Assembly: GCA_041167675.1 (NCBI GenBank)
Contig: JBEEIB010000475.1
Coordinates: 55,049-119,048 of the forward strand
Length of the DNA: 64,000 nt
Direction: 5' to 3'
Source of the DNA: DASTDH01 sp041167675
GTDB taxonomy: Bacteria; Verrucomicrobiota; Verrucomicrobiia; Chthoniobacterales; JAFAMB01
The notes beneath the pieces were generated by a model, which made no database searches, was not told where the DNA came from, and saw only the letters and a program-made list of their open reading frames with translations. Positions 44,340-53,070 of the stretch are shown in pieces. The first letter of the stretch is position 1; each line of letters begins with the position of its first letter. Both the position numbers and the translations under genes were made by a program.

Positions 44340-45448
44340 CGCAATTTCAATGTGGCTAATCCAAGCAGTGCAAACATCAGCGACATGATCCAGAACCGGA
44401 CAATGACGGTGTTCTCCTTCCAACCTTTCAATTCAAAATGATGATGGAGCGGGGCCATGAGCAGCACTCGTTTGCCGCGGGTTTTAAAGCTCAGGACCTG
44501 CAAGATGACCGAGACCGCCTCGATGACAAACACGCCGCCGACAACCGCGAGGAGAAGCTCCTGCTTGCAACAGATAGAAACCACTCCCAGCGTACTGCCG
44601 ATAGAAAGCGATCCGGTGTCCCCCATGAAGACCCGCGCCGGGTGACAGTTAAACCAGAGAAATCCGAGTCCAGCTCCGGCCAACGCCGTACAGACGACTG
44701 TTAACTCAGAGCTCTGACGGTAATAAGGAAGATCAAGGTAAGTAGCAACCGCCACGTTGCCCGCGGCATAAGCCAAAATCGCATAGGTGGATGCGGCAGT
44801 GACAGTGCAACCAGCAGCTAAGCCATCAAGACCATCAGTCAGATTGACCGCGTTGGAACAACCTACAATAACGAAGGCGAAGAAGATGAGAGTAAACCAT
44901 CCCAAGTTATTTATGATTGGCTCCTTAAAAAAGGGAATAAAGAGCTCTTTCGCCTGGATCTCGAGAGAAGGATTCGTCAGAAAAAAGACAGTGACGATCA
45001 GTGCGAGCAGGAATTGGCAAAACAGTTTCACCCGGCCGGGCACACCGTCCGATTTTTTCTTCGTGACCTTTAGATAGTCATCGACAAATCCAAGCGCGGC
45101 AGTCGACACAATCGTAAACAAGCAAAGCCAAATGAAGCTATTGTCCAACCGGGCCCAGATTATTGTCGAGACCGCCACCGATCCCATGAGGAGCACTCCA
45201 CCCATGGTCGGCGTTCCCTTTTTCGCTCCGTGCAATTCGTTGAGCCGATGAACTTCTTCCGCTGTTCGGATCGGTTGTCCGAATTTCAGAGAACTCAATT
45301 TTCGAATCACTTGGCTTCCGAAAACCAGGCAAAGCAGGAATGCCGTCATCGCAGCGCACACCGCCCGAAAAGAGATGTATTGGAACACGTTGAATCCCGT
45401 GTTGATGACATGCGGGGGTAAACTCAGGTAGTACAGGTAGTACATCAT
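44336..45448 (-). CDS. mraY: Phospho-MurNAc-pentapeptide transferase MraY
   Basis: The protein has 370 residues and about ten membrane helices. MraY forms lipid I on undecaprenyl phosphate. The Asp-rich catalytic segments 'FVDDYLKVTKKKSDG' and 'NLTDGLDGLAAG' and the C-terminal 'HHHFELKGWKENTVIVRFW' are present. A GTGGAGGTCGCA ribosome-binding site precedes the ATG at 45448, which overlaps the murF stop by ATGA. An earlier ATG at 45460 has no such support. Confidence 0.96.
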   Translation of the reverse strand: MMYYLYYLSLPPHVINTGFNVFQYISFRAVCAAMTAFLLCLVFGSQVIRKLSSLKFGQPIRTAEEVHRLNELHGAKKGTPTMGGVLLMGSVAVSTIIWARLDNSFIWLCLFTIVSTAALGFVDDYLKVTKKKSDGVPGRVKLFCQFLLALIVTVFFLTNPSLEIQAKELFIPFFKEPIINNLGWFTLIFFAFVIVGCSNAVNLTDGLDGLAAGCTVTAASTYAILAYAAGNVAVATYLDLPYYRQSSELTVVCTALAGAGLGFLWFNCHPARVFMGDTGSLSIGSTLGVVSICCKQELLLAVVGGVFVIEAVSVILQVLSFKTRGKRVLLMAPLHHHFELKGWKENTVIVRFWIMSLMFALLGLATLKLR

Positions 45449-46833
45449 TGCGACCTCCACTTAACCTGCTTCGGAGTAGCTGCAAGTTGCTCGATGATTC
45501 GATCCATGGCTGCGCTTCTGCTCCCTTTCACCAAAAGCAGGTCGCCCGGCTCAAGAAATTCCGCGAGCGCCTCGGCTGCCTCTCTCTGAGTCGCCACCGT
45601 TCGGGTATGGTCGAGACCGGCTTTAAATGAAGCGGACGCAATCGGCTTGGCTCGCTCACCGACTGCAATGAGAAAATCGAATCCGTTTTCCGCGGCCGCT
45701 GAACCAACGCGTTCATGGCTCGAGAGACTCTGCTCGCCCAGTTCCCCCATGTATCCCAACGCGGCAATTCTTCTCCCTTTCAGCGGCAGCTTGGCAACGG
45801 TCCTCAGGGCAGCGATAACCGAGTCAGGGTTTGCGTTATATGCATCATTGATGACCAAAACTTGGCCAATTTTCTCAATTCGAAAACGACCGCCTGGCAG
45901 GGATGTTTTAGCTAGACCGTCGGCGCATTGGGCCAGCGACAATCCCAGAGTGCGCCCGATCGCGACGGCCTGCATCGCGTTCTTTACCATGTGTTCCCCC
46001 GGAACCGGAAGGAAAGCGGGAACTTCACCACTCTCGTCTGAGAGAACGAATTCCTCACCATCGACGTGATGAGCTATTTGGCGGGCTTGGATCGCGCCTT
46101 GCTCAACCCCGGTCTTAATCGTTCGGGCACTGCAGCGCGCCGATATCCAATCCGAATATTCATCGTCCGCATTGAGTATCACAACGCCGGTAGACGGAAG
46201 ATGGTCGGCCAGCACCGCTTTCTCGCGAGCTATCGCTTCCCGGGATCCCAGAAACTCAATGTGCGCTACACCAATGTTCGTGATTATCCCATAGCCGGGC
46301 TTGGCCATTTCAACGAGGGGCGCCAATTCGCCAATGTGATTCATTCCGAATTCCCAGATTGCCACCTGATGATTGCTATCTGCCATTAAAATGGACAATG
46401 GCACTCCAATATGGTTGTTGAGATTGCCCACCGTTTTCGTCACCGCATACTTTTCGCCAAGCACTGCAGCGACCATCTCTTTCGTGCTGGTCTTGCCATT
46501 GCTGCCCGTGATGCCAACGACTTGTAGCGACAATTCAGTCCGATAAGCTCGAGCCAGCTGTTGTAGTGCGCGTAAGCTGTCGGCGACCTGAATCTGAGGG
46601 AAATTGCGCCATTCAGAATCGACAGTTTCCACCAGGGCCGCGACCGCTCCGCGCTTCCGAGCCGCTGCGACGAATTGGTGCCCATCGAATCGCTCGCCAC
46701 GCAAAGCAACGAAGAGCTCTTGCGACGTCGAATTGCGACTATCGGTGCCGACACTGGTGACTATCGTCTCCTCTGCACCCCAGACGGCGCCTCCGGTCGC
46801 AACAGCAATCTGGCGGAGAGATTTAGGTTCCAT
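45445..46833 (-). CDS. murF: UDP-MurNAc-tripeptide D-Ala-D-Ala ligase MurF
   Basis: The protein has 462 residues. MurF adds D-Ala-D-Ala to complete the pentapeptide precursor. The N-terminal Rossmann-like domain starts 'KSLRQIAVATGGAVWG'. The ATP loop is 'GITGSNGKTSTKEMVAAVL'. 'VINDAYNANPDSVIAALR' and 'LLVKGSRSAAMDRIIEQL' are family signatures. Its start overlaps the murE end by 11 bases. The D-Ala-D-Ala ligase that feeds it is not in the cluster. Confidence 0.96.
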   Translation of the reverse strand: MEPKSLRQIAVATGGAVWGAEETIVTSVGTDSRNSTSQELFVALRGERFDGHQFVAAARKRGAVAALVETVDSEWRNFPQIQVADSLRALQQLARAYRTELSLQVVGITGSNGKTSTKEMVAAVLGEKYAVTKTVGNLNNHIGVPLSILMADSNHQVAIWEFGMNHIGELAPLVEMAKPGYGIITNIGVAHIEFLGSREAIAREKAVLADHLPSTGVVILNADDEYSDWISARCSARTIKTGVEQGAIQARQIAHHVDGEEFVLSDESGEVPAFLPVPGEHMVKNAMQAVAIGRTLGLSLAQCADGLAKTSLPGGRFRIEKIGQVLVINDAYNANPDSVIAALRTVAKLPLKGRRIAALGYMGELGEQSLSSHERVGSAAAENGFDFLIAVGERAKPIASASFKAGLDHTRTVATQREAAEALAEFLEPGDLLLVKGSRSAAMDRIIEQLAATPKQVKWRSQ

Positions 46834-48313
46834 GACTCTTCATCTCGACCGGTTTTTCCTCCAAGGCTCGAGCAGCGACCTCAATATCATCGAAAGGAAT
46901 CGTTCGGTCGGCGAACTCCTGATATTTTTCGTGACCTTTTCCGGCGATTAGAACGATGTCCCTCGGCTGTGCCAGTTGAATCGCGCGGGTAATTGCCTCG
47001 CGCCGGTCGAGTACCGACTCGAATCGCTTAGTTCTGAAGCCGGCCTCGATATCCCGTATGATCTGGGCCGGATCTTCTTTTCGTGGATTGTCAGAAGTGA
47101 TGATCGAATAATCCGCGTTTTGATCAGCAACCGCACCCATCAGCGGGCGCTTACTTTTGTCTCGGTTCCCCCCGCAACCGAACACGACGATCAGTCGATT
47201 CGGGCTCAAATCACGGCAGGTTTTAATCACATTCAGCAGCGCGTCATCAGTGTGAGCGTAATCCACAAAGACCTGAAATTGCCGCCTGGCTGGTACTGCC
47301 TCTAAGCGGCCCGGAACTTGAGGAGCTCGGGCCAGTGCAAGTACAGCAGCGCGGACGTCAAGCCCAAGCGCTTGGATCGCGGCCAGAGCTGCCAGCGAAT
47401 TATAGATGTTAAACCTTCCGATCAATGGCAATCTAACCAGAAAACTTTTTCCTTTAATGTCCAGCTGGTAGGAAGTGCCAGTCGGCTCGATCTTGAAATT
47501 ACTCGCCCGCAAATCGGCTCGTGCGCCCATTCCAAACGTTATAATCGATAGATCTCGACCGAACCGAGCAATCAATTGTTGTCCATACGCGTCATCGACA
47601 TTGATTATCGCGGTCCGACTCTTTCGCTCACCGTCGCGCAGACCTGCAAATAACCTTGCTTTGGCTTCGAAGTACTCCTTCATCCCGCGATGAAAATCGA
47701 GGTGGTCCTGAGTAAGATTGGTAAAGATCGCTACCCGGAACCCAATTCCGTCAACCCGCTCGAGTTCCAACGCATGGGAAGAAACCTCCATCACGACATT
47801 GGCACAACCGGCTTCGACGCACTGAGCAAGAATCGATTGCAGATCAAGCGACTCCGGGGTGGTTCGAGAAGCCGGCAAGACTCGCTCTCCAATCTCATAG
47901 GAAACCGTCCCGATCAGACCGGTGCGTTGTCCCGCCCGTTCCAATAGATGCTTGATTAGATATGTGGTTGTCGTCTTTCCATTGGTGCCTGTGACTCCGA
48001 TCATGCGCAATTGCTTCGAGGGGTTGGAGTAGAATGCCGCGGCCAATCGGGCCAATGCGTCTCGTGAATCCGGCACCTGGATATGCGTCACGCGTTGGGT
48101 CAATCCAGGTTCCTCCGACACGATCGCGATCGCTCCGCGATCGATCGCCGGTTCAATGAAGCTGTGGCCATCCACGACATTGCCGCGGATGGCAACGAAT
48201 AAACCGCCCGGACTCGCCTCTCGGGAGTCATAACATATTGAAGTGATTCGCCGATCAAGCGACCCGGTCACGATCGGATCTCTGAGCTGACGAACCAGTT
48301 GTTCCAATTCCAT
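46823..48313 (-). CDS. murE: UDP-MurNAc-tripeptide synthetase MurE, meso-DAP type
   Basis: The protein has 496 residues from the ATG at 48313, preceded by GAAAGAG. The ATP loop is 'GVTGTNGKTTTTYLIKHLL'. The amino-acid-selectivity motif reads DNPRKEDP, and DNPR marks meso-diaminopimelate addition, consistent with a Gram-negative wall. 'VFGCGGNRDKSKRP' is another family block. Two in-frame upstream starts (48331, 48352) overlap the end of ftsI and lack ribosome-binding sites. The stop overlaps murF. Confidence 0.96.
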   Translation of the reverse strand: MELEQLVRQLRDPIVTGSLDRRITSICYDSREASPGGLFVAIRGNVVDGHSFIEPAIDRGAIAIVSEEPGLTQRVTHIQVPDSRDALARLAAAFYSNPSKQLRMIGVTGTNGKTTTTYLIKHLLERAGQRTGLIGTVSYEIGERVLPASRTTPESLDLQSILAQCVEAGCANVVMEVSSHALELERVDGIGFRVAIFTNLTQDHLDFHRGMKEYFEAKARLFAGLRDGERKSRTAIINVDDAYGQQLIARFGRDLSIITFGMGARADLRASNFKIEPTGTSYQLDIKGKSFLVRLPLIGRFNIYNSLAALAAIQALGLDVRAAVLALARAPQVPGRLEAVPARRQFQVFVDYAHTDDALLNVIKTCRDLSPNRLIVVFGCGGNRDKSKRPLMGAVADQNADYSIITSDNPRKEDPAQIIRDIEAGFRTKRFESVLDRREAITRAIQLAQPRDIVLIAGKGHEKYQEFADRTIPFDDIEVAARALEEKPVEMKSHGT

Positions 48314-48323
48314 ACTCTTTCGA

Positions 48324-50114
48324 TTAATCATGACTTCGGAGCGTTGAAACAACTTTCTTGTTTTCCGTGCCGGAATCTGACGGAGTGGTCGGCTCGGTCG
48401 GCTGCAGGTCGAGATAATCAGCTACCCGCTTAGCGATCTTGGCAAAGATCGGGCCGGCTACCGTTCCCCCAAATGCTTTGCCTTGTTTCATGACGGGATC
48501 ATCCAAAAGCACCAAAAGCGTGAATTTTGGATCATCGGCCGGCATGAAGCCGACGAAAGAAACAACGTACCTGCCTTCCAGATATCCCCCTCTTGGATCG
48601 ATTTTCTGCGCAGTGCCTGTCTTGCCGGCAACTGCAAATCCCGGAACCGCAGCACCCTGAGCGGTGCCCTCCTTACTGACAACGTCTTTCAATGCGGCCA
48701 CTACTTTCTGCGCGGTGCTTGCCGAAATTACTCGACGAACGATCTCCGGCGAATAATTAGCGACGGTGCGGCCGTCAGAATCCACAATCTGCGAAACAAT
48801 CATCGGCTTCAGTAGGTTGCCGCCATTTGCGACTACTGACATCGCAATCACCATTTGCAGCGGAGTAACTGCAACTGATTGACCCATCGGTATGCGGGTG
48901 ATGTCAAGCTTACTCCATCGATAAGGGGGGTTCACCAGACCGGGGATTTCCCCAGGCAGAGAGATTCCGGTGCGTTCTCCAAATCCATAGAGCCGGATAT
49001 ATTGATAAAACCGGCTCTCACCAAGTTGTAGCGCCAGTTTCGCCGCACCGATGTTACTCGATTTTGCGAGAACCTGGTGGACGGTCAAAACTCCCATCGG
49101 ATGAGCGTCCCGGAGCACCCGGCCCGCATATTGAAAGTGTCCATTCTCGCAGAAAATCGTTGTGTCAGGAGTCACCAGCTTCTCCTCCAATGCAGCAGAT
49201 GTGGCGACGATTTTGAAGGTCGATCCCGGTTCGATCATATCGACGATTGGACGATTTTTCTGCGCATCGTCGGTCGCCTCTCTGATGTTGTTACAGTCGA
49301 ATGTCGGCCGGCTCGCAATTGCCAGAATTTCGCCGGTCTGGGGCCGAACCATGATGGCAGTTGCCATTTTCGGCTGATATTCCGCCCAGGCCGCATCTAG
49401 TTCTTGCTCGACGATTGTTTGCAGACCCAGATCAACTGTCAGAACGACATCGCAGCCATTCTTTGCCGCCTTCTCCTGACCGCGGTATTGGACAAGTTCG
49501 CGCCCAGTGCGGTCTTGCTCGCTATAGCGATACCCGTCGGTCCCCTGGAGGAACTCTTGCATCGCCATTTCGATCCCTAGCTTCCCTTTATGCTCGCGAT
49601 CGAGGAATCCGATCACCTGAGCCAAGAGCGGTCCGTTTGGGTATACCCTCACGAAGTCGGGGTCAAAGTAGATTCCGCGCAGTTTGCCTTTGCTGTCGCT
49701 AATGATCTTGCGGACGTGATCAGAGGTTTCTTCCGAAACCTCTTTCCTCTTTAGGACAAGGTACTCTTTATTATTCTGCTTCGCCGCGGTCAGCTTATCC
49801 GCAAGGTCACCCGGATCCATTTCCAGCTCACCTGCGATTGCCTGTGCCAAAGCAATCGGGTCCCGGATGTGCGAACCATCAGCAATCGCGAGTCGGACCG
49901 GTAGGTTGTCAGCGAGCGGCTCCCGATGACAGTCCCGGATGATGCCTCTCCGGGCCCGGATAATTTGTTTGTGGACATGTTTTTCGGCCGCCAAAGCGGT
50001 GTAATCGTCATGCTTGATGACTTGGAGATAAATCAGTCGATAAGAGTAGGCGCTGAAAATCGCAACCAACCCAAAGCACACGGTGACGGCTCGCGTTTGT
50101 GCATCCCACCTCAT
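48324..50114 (-). CDS. ftsI: Septal peptidoglycan transpeptidase FtsI (PBP3)
   Basis: The protein has 596 residues. A membrane helix lies at about 10-30 and the pedestal domain contains 'RARRGIIRDCHREPLADN'. The catalytic motifs are Ser298-Thr-Phe-Lys301 in EPGSTFK, Ser352-Ser-Asn354 and Lys498-Thr-Gly-Thr501. This is the class B transpeptidase paired with FtsW. Its N terminus overlaps ftsL by ATGA. A short tail rich in Thr and Pro precedes the stop. Confidence 0.95.
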   Translation of the reverse strand: MRWDAQTRAVTVCFGLVAIFSAYSYRLIYLQVIKHDDYTALAAEKHVHKQIIRARRGIIRDCHREPLADNLPVRLAIADGSHIRDPIALAQAIAGELEMDPGDLADKLTAAKQNNKEYLVLKRKEVSEETSDHVRKIISDSKGKLRGIYFDPDFVRVYPNGPLLAQVIGFLDREHKGKLGIEMAMQEFLQGTDGYRYSEQDRTGRELVQYRGQEKAAKNGCDVVLTVDLGLQTIVEQELDAAWAEYQPKMATAIMVRPQTGEILAIASRPTFDCNNIREATDDAQKNRPIVDMIEPGSTFKIVATSAALEEKLVTPDTTIFCENGHFQYAGRVLRDAHPMGVLTVHQVLAKSSNIGAAKLALQLGESRFYQYIRLYGFGERTGISLPGEIPGLVNPPYRWSKLDITRIPMGQSVAVTPLQMVIAMSVVANGGNLLKPMIVSQIVDSDGRTVANYSPEIVRRVISASTAQKVVAALKDVVSKEGTAQGAAVPGFAVAGKTGTAQKIDPRGGYLEGRYVVSFVGFMPADDPKFTLLVLLDDPVMKQGKAFGGTVAGPIFAKIAKRVADYLDLQPTEPTTPSDSGTENKKVVSTLRSHD

Positions 50115-50476
50115 TGGTTGCCGGCACGGTTGGAAACAATTCTCAATTCATCTCCAGCCGGGGCGCGTCCTTGGTTAAGGCGAACAACCTGATCGGTAGT
50201 TATCGGGATCAATCCCCGAGAATCTTTCGCCAAGCTCTTCATGAGTTCACGCCGAGAACTCAGAGAGCCCAAAGTTGATTCGATAATTTGATTGTCACGT
50301 TGAAGATCAGTCAGGTCTTTCTCCAAAATGATCTGCTCGTGACCAAGTTCGGTTAACTGATTCTTCAGATAGACATAGGAGAGACCGGCAACCGCAGCAA
50401 AGGTCATCGCGACAATCACTTTGCAGATGGATGAGGCACGGATCGAGTGAGTGGTCTTGTTCTGGCTGCGGTTCAT
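50111..50476 (-). CDS. ftsL: Cell division protein FtsL-like
   Basis: The protein has 121 residues. One membrane helix ('VIVAMTFAAVAGLSYVYL', about 19-36) is followed by a coiled coil (about 37-80, 'NQLTELGHEQIILEKDLTDLQRDN'). FtsL proteins diverge strongly, so the call rests on topology, size and position between rsmH and ftsI, the classical place. Both flanking genes overlap it by ATGA. It should bind the DivIC/FtsB protein encoded at 25002. Confidence 0.85.
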   Translation of the reverse strand: MNRSQNKTTHSIRASSICKVIVAMTFAAVAGLSYVYLKNQLTELGHEQIILEKDLTDLQRDNQIIESTLGSLSSRRELMKSLAKDSRGLIPITTDQVVRLNQGRAPAGDELRIVSNRAGNQ

Positions 50477-51438
50477 AGAAGGTTCCGTTCAATTACTCTG
50501 AGTTTGGCGCTTCTGGATCGCGGATTGACGGCAAGTTCTTCGTCGCTCGGTTCAACCGGGCGTGACGTGAGTGATCTAAATCCGAAGCTTGGATTACGTT
50601 TCGGTTCGGGCCACTCCGGGCGATCCACCCACTCCTGGGTCACTTTGCGAAAGAATTGCTTTACCAATCGATCTTCCAAGGATTGAAAAGTGATCACGGC
50701 AAACCGTCCGCCCGGCTTGACTTGATCGGCTAGGAGAGGAAGCGCGCGCTCGATCGTCCCAAGCTCATCGTTCACCGCGATCCGGAGCGCTTGAAAAACG
50801 CGGGTTGCCGGATGTCGCGGTCCACGTCGCGGCAAAACCGCTTCGATGGCCTGCGCGAGTTCCGCCGTCGTAGAGAAAGGATGAGAAACTCGCGTTCGCA
50901 CGATTTCCGCCGCAACTCTCCGAGCCGCAGGCTCTTCCCCATAATCTCGAAAAATTCGGATTAACTCTGCTTCCGGCGCGTAGTTTACTAGATCGGAGGC
51001 TTTCCTCGGCACGTTCGGTCCCATTCTCATATCGAGGGGGCCGGAATGCTGAAAACTGAATCCGCGTTGCGGGGTGTCGAGTTGGTGGGAAGAAATGCCG
51101 AGATCAATCAAGATTCCATCGAATCCGGACGCACCCATCTCTTCTTTGAGGCAATGAGTAACATCCGCGAAGTTGCTTCGAATGAGCGTCAGACGGGATG
51201 CGAATTCCGCCAGCGACGCCATGCTCTCGGCAATTGCGTCTGGGTCTTGATCTACTCCGATGACTTCTGCACCCGCTTCCAGAAAAGCCCGCGAGTGGCC
51301 ACCCCCGCCGATTGTGCCGTCAAGGAACCTCTTGCCCGCCACCGGGCGCAAGTAGTCCAAGACCTCCCTAAGTAACACCGGACGGTGATACCCCTTTGCT
51401 TCGCTGTCTATTTCCGCGTCGTTTGCCAAGGCAATCAT
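50473..51438 (-). CDS. rsmH: 16S rRNA m4C1402 methyltransferase RsmH
   Basis: The protein has 321 residues. RsmH (MraW) methylates N4 of C1402 in 16S rRNA. 'HRPVLLREVLDYLRP' and 'FLDGTIGGGGHSRAFLEAG' start the SAM domain, and 'DLGISSHQLDTPQRGFSF', 'DMRMGP' and 'ITFQSLEDRLVKQFF' are diagnostic. ATG at 51438 is chosen over the GTG just upstream. An AAGGGA site precedes both. It lies 57 bp after mraZ. Confidence 0.96.
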   Translation of the reverse strand: MIALANDAEIDSEAKGYHRPVLLREVLDYLRPVAGKRFLDGTIGGGGHSRAFLEAGAEVIGVDQDPDAIAESMASLAEFASRLTLIRSNFADVTHCLKEEMGASGFDGILIDLGISSHQLDTPQRGFSFQHSGPLDMRMGPNVPRKASDLVNYAPEAELIRIFRDYGEEPAARRVAAEIVRTRVSHPFSTTAELAQAIEAVLPRRGPRHPATRVFQALRIAVNDELGTIERALPLLADQVKPGGRFAVITFQSLEDRLVKQFFRKVTQEWVDRPEWPEPKRNPSFGFRSLTSRPVEPSDEELAVNPRSRSAKLRVIERNLL

Positions 51439-51495
51439 CACTTCCCTTCTTGGTCTCCTAGTTAAAGAATTTGTTAGCTATCTGGTTCGAACCCG

Positions 51496-51951
51496 CTACA
51501 CGCCCAACATCCCCAGCACGTGCTGGAACGTCGGCGTCTCTTCGTCCAACGTCTTTTTCCAAGTGTCTGGATTCCATACTTCAAAGCGAGAATGTCCTCC
51601 GACCAGGACCACTTCCTGCTTAAGTTTGAGCTGGCGACAATGCTCGTCCGGAAGGACGAGACGACCTTGCTTGTCTGTCGTGAGATGCTGGGCACGGGAA
51701 TAAAACTGGCGAATAAAACGCCGTTTCTCTTGCGCATGAAGCCTCGGGTCGCCTTCAACGCGCACTGCTACCCCCTGCATCACCTCGGGAGGCATCATCA
51801 TCAATAATCCGTTTTCGAGGTCAGGTATGGCAAAGAACTCATCCACCTCACCACGGCGCCACCGTGCCGGAATGGTAACGCGGTTTTTCGCGTCCATCGC
51901 GTGCCGGAACTCGCCGGCAAAAATTGGCAAACCTTGATGAGGTGTTTCCAT
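51496..51951 (-). CDS. mraZ: Transcriptional regulator MraZ
   Basis: The protein has 151 residues. MraZ is a ring-forming DNA-binding protein that represses its own dcw operon. Two SpoVT/AbrB-like halves each show the DxxxR core: 'HAMDAKNRVTIPARW' near the N terminus and 'TTDKQGRLVLPDEH' in the middle. It is the first gene of the cluster. The upstream DNA carries GTGGG repeats at 10-bp intervals, its expected binding site. Confidence 0.95.
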   Translation of the reverse strand: METPHQGLPIFAGEFRHAMDAKNRVTIPARWRRGEVDEFFAIPDLENGLLMMMPPEVMQGVAVRVEGDPRLHAQEKRRFIRQFYSRAQHLTTDKQGRLVLPDEHCRQLKLKQEVVLVGGHSRFEVWNPDTWKKTLDEETPTFQHVLGMLGV

Positions 51952-51971
51952 GGGAAATCATGGTCAAGAAA

Positions 51972-52006
51972 ACCATTTTAAACCACAATGCCCCACTTTT
52001 ACCCAC
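51972..52006 (-). promoter_or_regulatory. MraZ operator: GTGGG boxes at 10-bp period
   Basis: On minus, reading toward mraZ, GTGGG (52006-52002), GTGGG (51996-51992), GTGGT (51986-51982) and a weaker ATGGT (51976-51972) follow one another at exactly 10 bp. This is the described MraZ box (TGGG repeats with 5-bp spacers). The mraZ start codon is 21 bp beyond the last box. Confidence 0.8.
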
Positions 52007-52025
52007 TTAGCGCCAGCTAGGTCAA
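51996..52025 (-). promoter_or_regulatory. Candidate dcw promoter
   Basis: On minus, TTGACC (52025-52020) is 18 bp from TAAAAG (52001-51996). The -10 region lies inside the MraZ boxes, as expected for autorepression. Box matches are moderate. Confidence 0.35.
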
Positions 52026-52120
52026 TTAAATTCGAGTAATCTTCCAACGTTTTTGCTTGCCTCTTTCTACGAGATTCGTTCCGCGGCCGAGAAAACGGCT
52101 ACTAGCAAGATAACCGGCCT

Positions 52121-52195
52121 CTTTTGGAGGAGAGTTGTCCTTGTGCGTTCCAAGGACCTGTCGCTTTCCGGACGGGAACAGCGGGCAGCCAAAAG
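52121..52195. other. Possible structured RNA/DNA element, three-way junction
   Basis: CTTTTGG (52121-52127) pairs with CCAAAAG (52189-52195). Inside are two adjacent hairpins. GTCCTTG (52137-52143) pairs with CAAGGAC (52151-52157). A composite stem has CTG (158-160) with CAG (186-188), CGCT (162-165) with AGCG (180-183) and TTCC (166-169) with GGAA (175-178), all in the 52,1xx range. The region lies between mraZ and the next gene. I recognise no known riboswitch or RNA family, and the strand is unknown. Confidence 0.4.
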
Positions 52196-52290
52196 GACGC
52201 TCAAATGGCATTACCCATCGAAAATTACCGTTTTTTTAGGGGTAATTTGCTGAAAATCGGCCTAAAACCCCTCGTTTTCGGACTGTTTTA

Positions 52291-52299
52291 TGCTATACT
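52291..52299 (+). promoter_or_regulatory. Extended -10 promoter close to a start codon
   Basis: TGCTATACT at 52291-52299 is an extended -10 element (TGn-TATACT). The expected transcription start, about 7 bp on, falls only about 4 bases before the ATG at 52310, so the transcript may be nearly leaderless. No clear -35 box is seen. Confidence 0.4.
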
Positions 52300-52309
52300 A
52301 GCGGTCCCT

Positions 52310-52630
52310 ATGGCTATTCAGAAGAAAAACGCCTTTTCTCGTCGTCTGCCAGACCTCGTCACGGAAGAACTAGTTACCGTACTTTCGCAGAAGAAGTCTT
52401 TCGAGTTCAAGCAGCTCTTTGCAATCGTTCACGAAAACTTGCGCCAAAGGAACGCTGCGAGTGGGGGCGAGGAAATGCTTCGGCTGCGTGCGTATGAGAA
52501 ATTGCAAAATCTGGTAGCCCGCGGTGTCGTCAAAAAGAACGGTAAGATTTATAAGGGAGATTCAGGAGCGCTGGCTGCGATGACGGCAGCAAATGCGGCA
52601 CAAGCCGCAGCTATTGCATCAAAGCCTTAG
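52310..52630 (+). CDS. Small conserved protein of unknown function
   Basis: The protein has 106 residues from the ATG at 52310. It is basic at first ('MAIQKKNAFSRRLPDLVTEE') and then helical ('LVTVLSQKKSFEFKQLFAIVHENL'), with 'RAYEKLQNLVARGVVKKNGKIYKG' resembling the end of a winged-helix fold. An Ala-rich tail follows. I do not recognise a family. In-frame codons continue upstream to 52124 but pass through the palindromic region and lack a ribosome-binding site. It ends directly at the nuoA start region, suggesting cotranscription. Confidence 0.65.
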   Translation: MAIQKKNAFSRRLPDLVTEELVTVLSQKKSFEFKQLFAIVHENLRQRNAASGGEEMLRLRAYEKLQNLVARGVVKKNGKIYKGDSGALAAMTAANAAQAAAIASKP

Positions 52631-52638
52631 TGCGTTCT

Positions 52639-53016
52639 ATGACGCAGGACTATCTGCCGGTGCTGCTCCAGGTCATCGTTGCGATCGGCTTCGCTGGAGT
52701 GGCGCTGTTGATGAGCGTGATTGTTGGCCGAGTCGGAAAGCGAAATCCGGTCAAAGACACACCTTATGAATGTGGAATGATTGCGCAGGGAGAGGCGCAA
52801 CCCAGATTTAGCGTTAAATTCTACCTCGTCGCGATGCTCTTTATCCTGTTCGATATCGAGATCGTGTTCATGTATCCCTGGGCGGTGGTGTACCGGGATT
52901 TCATTGCCAAGTATGGAGCTCTCCCCATACTGGGCAGCATGGTTAGCTTCGTTGCGATCTTGATGGTTGGATTTGTCTACGCCATCAAGAAGGGAGCGCT
53001 GGAGTGGCGGCGCTAA
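52639..53016 (+). CDS. nuoA: NADH-quinone oxidoreductase subunit A
   Basis: The protein has 125 residues and three membrane helices. NuoA is a membrane subunit of complex I next to the quinone site. 'NPVKDTPYECGMI' carries the conserved Cys loop, and 'RFSVKFYLVAMLFILFDIEIVFMYPWAVV' (about residues 55-83) carries the conserved FDIE acids. A GTG at 52630, overlapping the previous stop, is an alternative start. The other nuo genes do not follow. The next gene is an acylphosphatase. Confidence 0.93.
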   Translation: MTQDYLPVLLQVIVAIGFAGVALLMSVIVGRVGKRNPVKDTPYECGMIAQGEAQPRFSVKFYLVAMLFILFDIEIVFMYPWAVVYRDFIAKYGALPILGSMVSFVAILMVGFVYAIKKGALEWRR

Positions 53017-53070
53017 ACTAACGCTCAAGAACGTCTGCGGCCCCGATCCGTCCGCCCTTCCACCTTCGTC

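Noticed and set aside
51483..51500. tRNA-like T-arm GGTTCGAACC between rsmH and mraZ
   Set aside because: No acceptor, D-arm or anticodon arm can be formed around it, and one side is the end of mraZ coding sequence.
52124..52309. In-frame upstream extension of the 106-residue gene
   Set aside because: It runs through the palindromic region and has no ribosome-binding site, and an extended -10 lies inside it.
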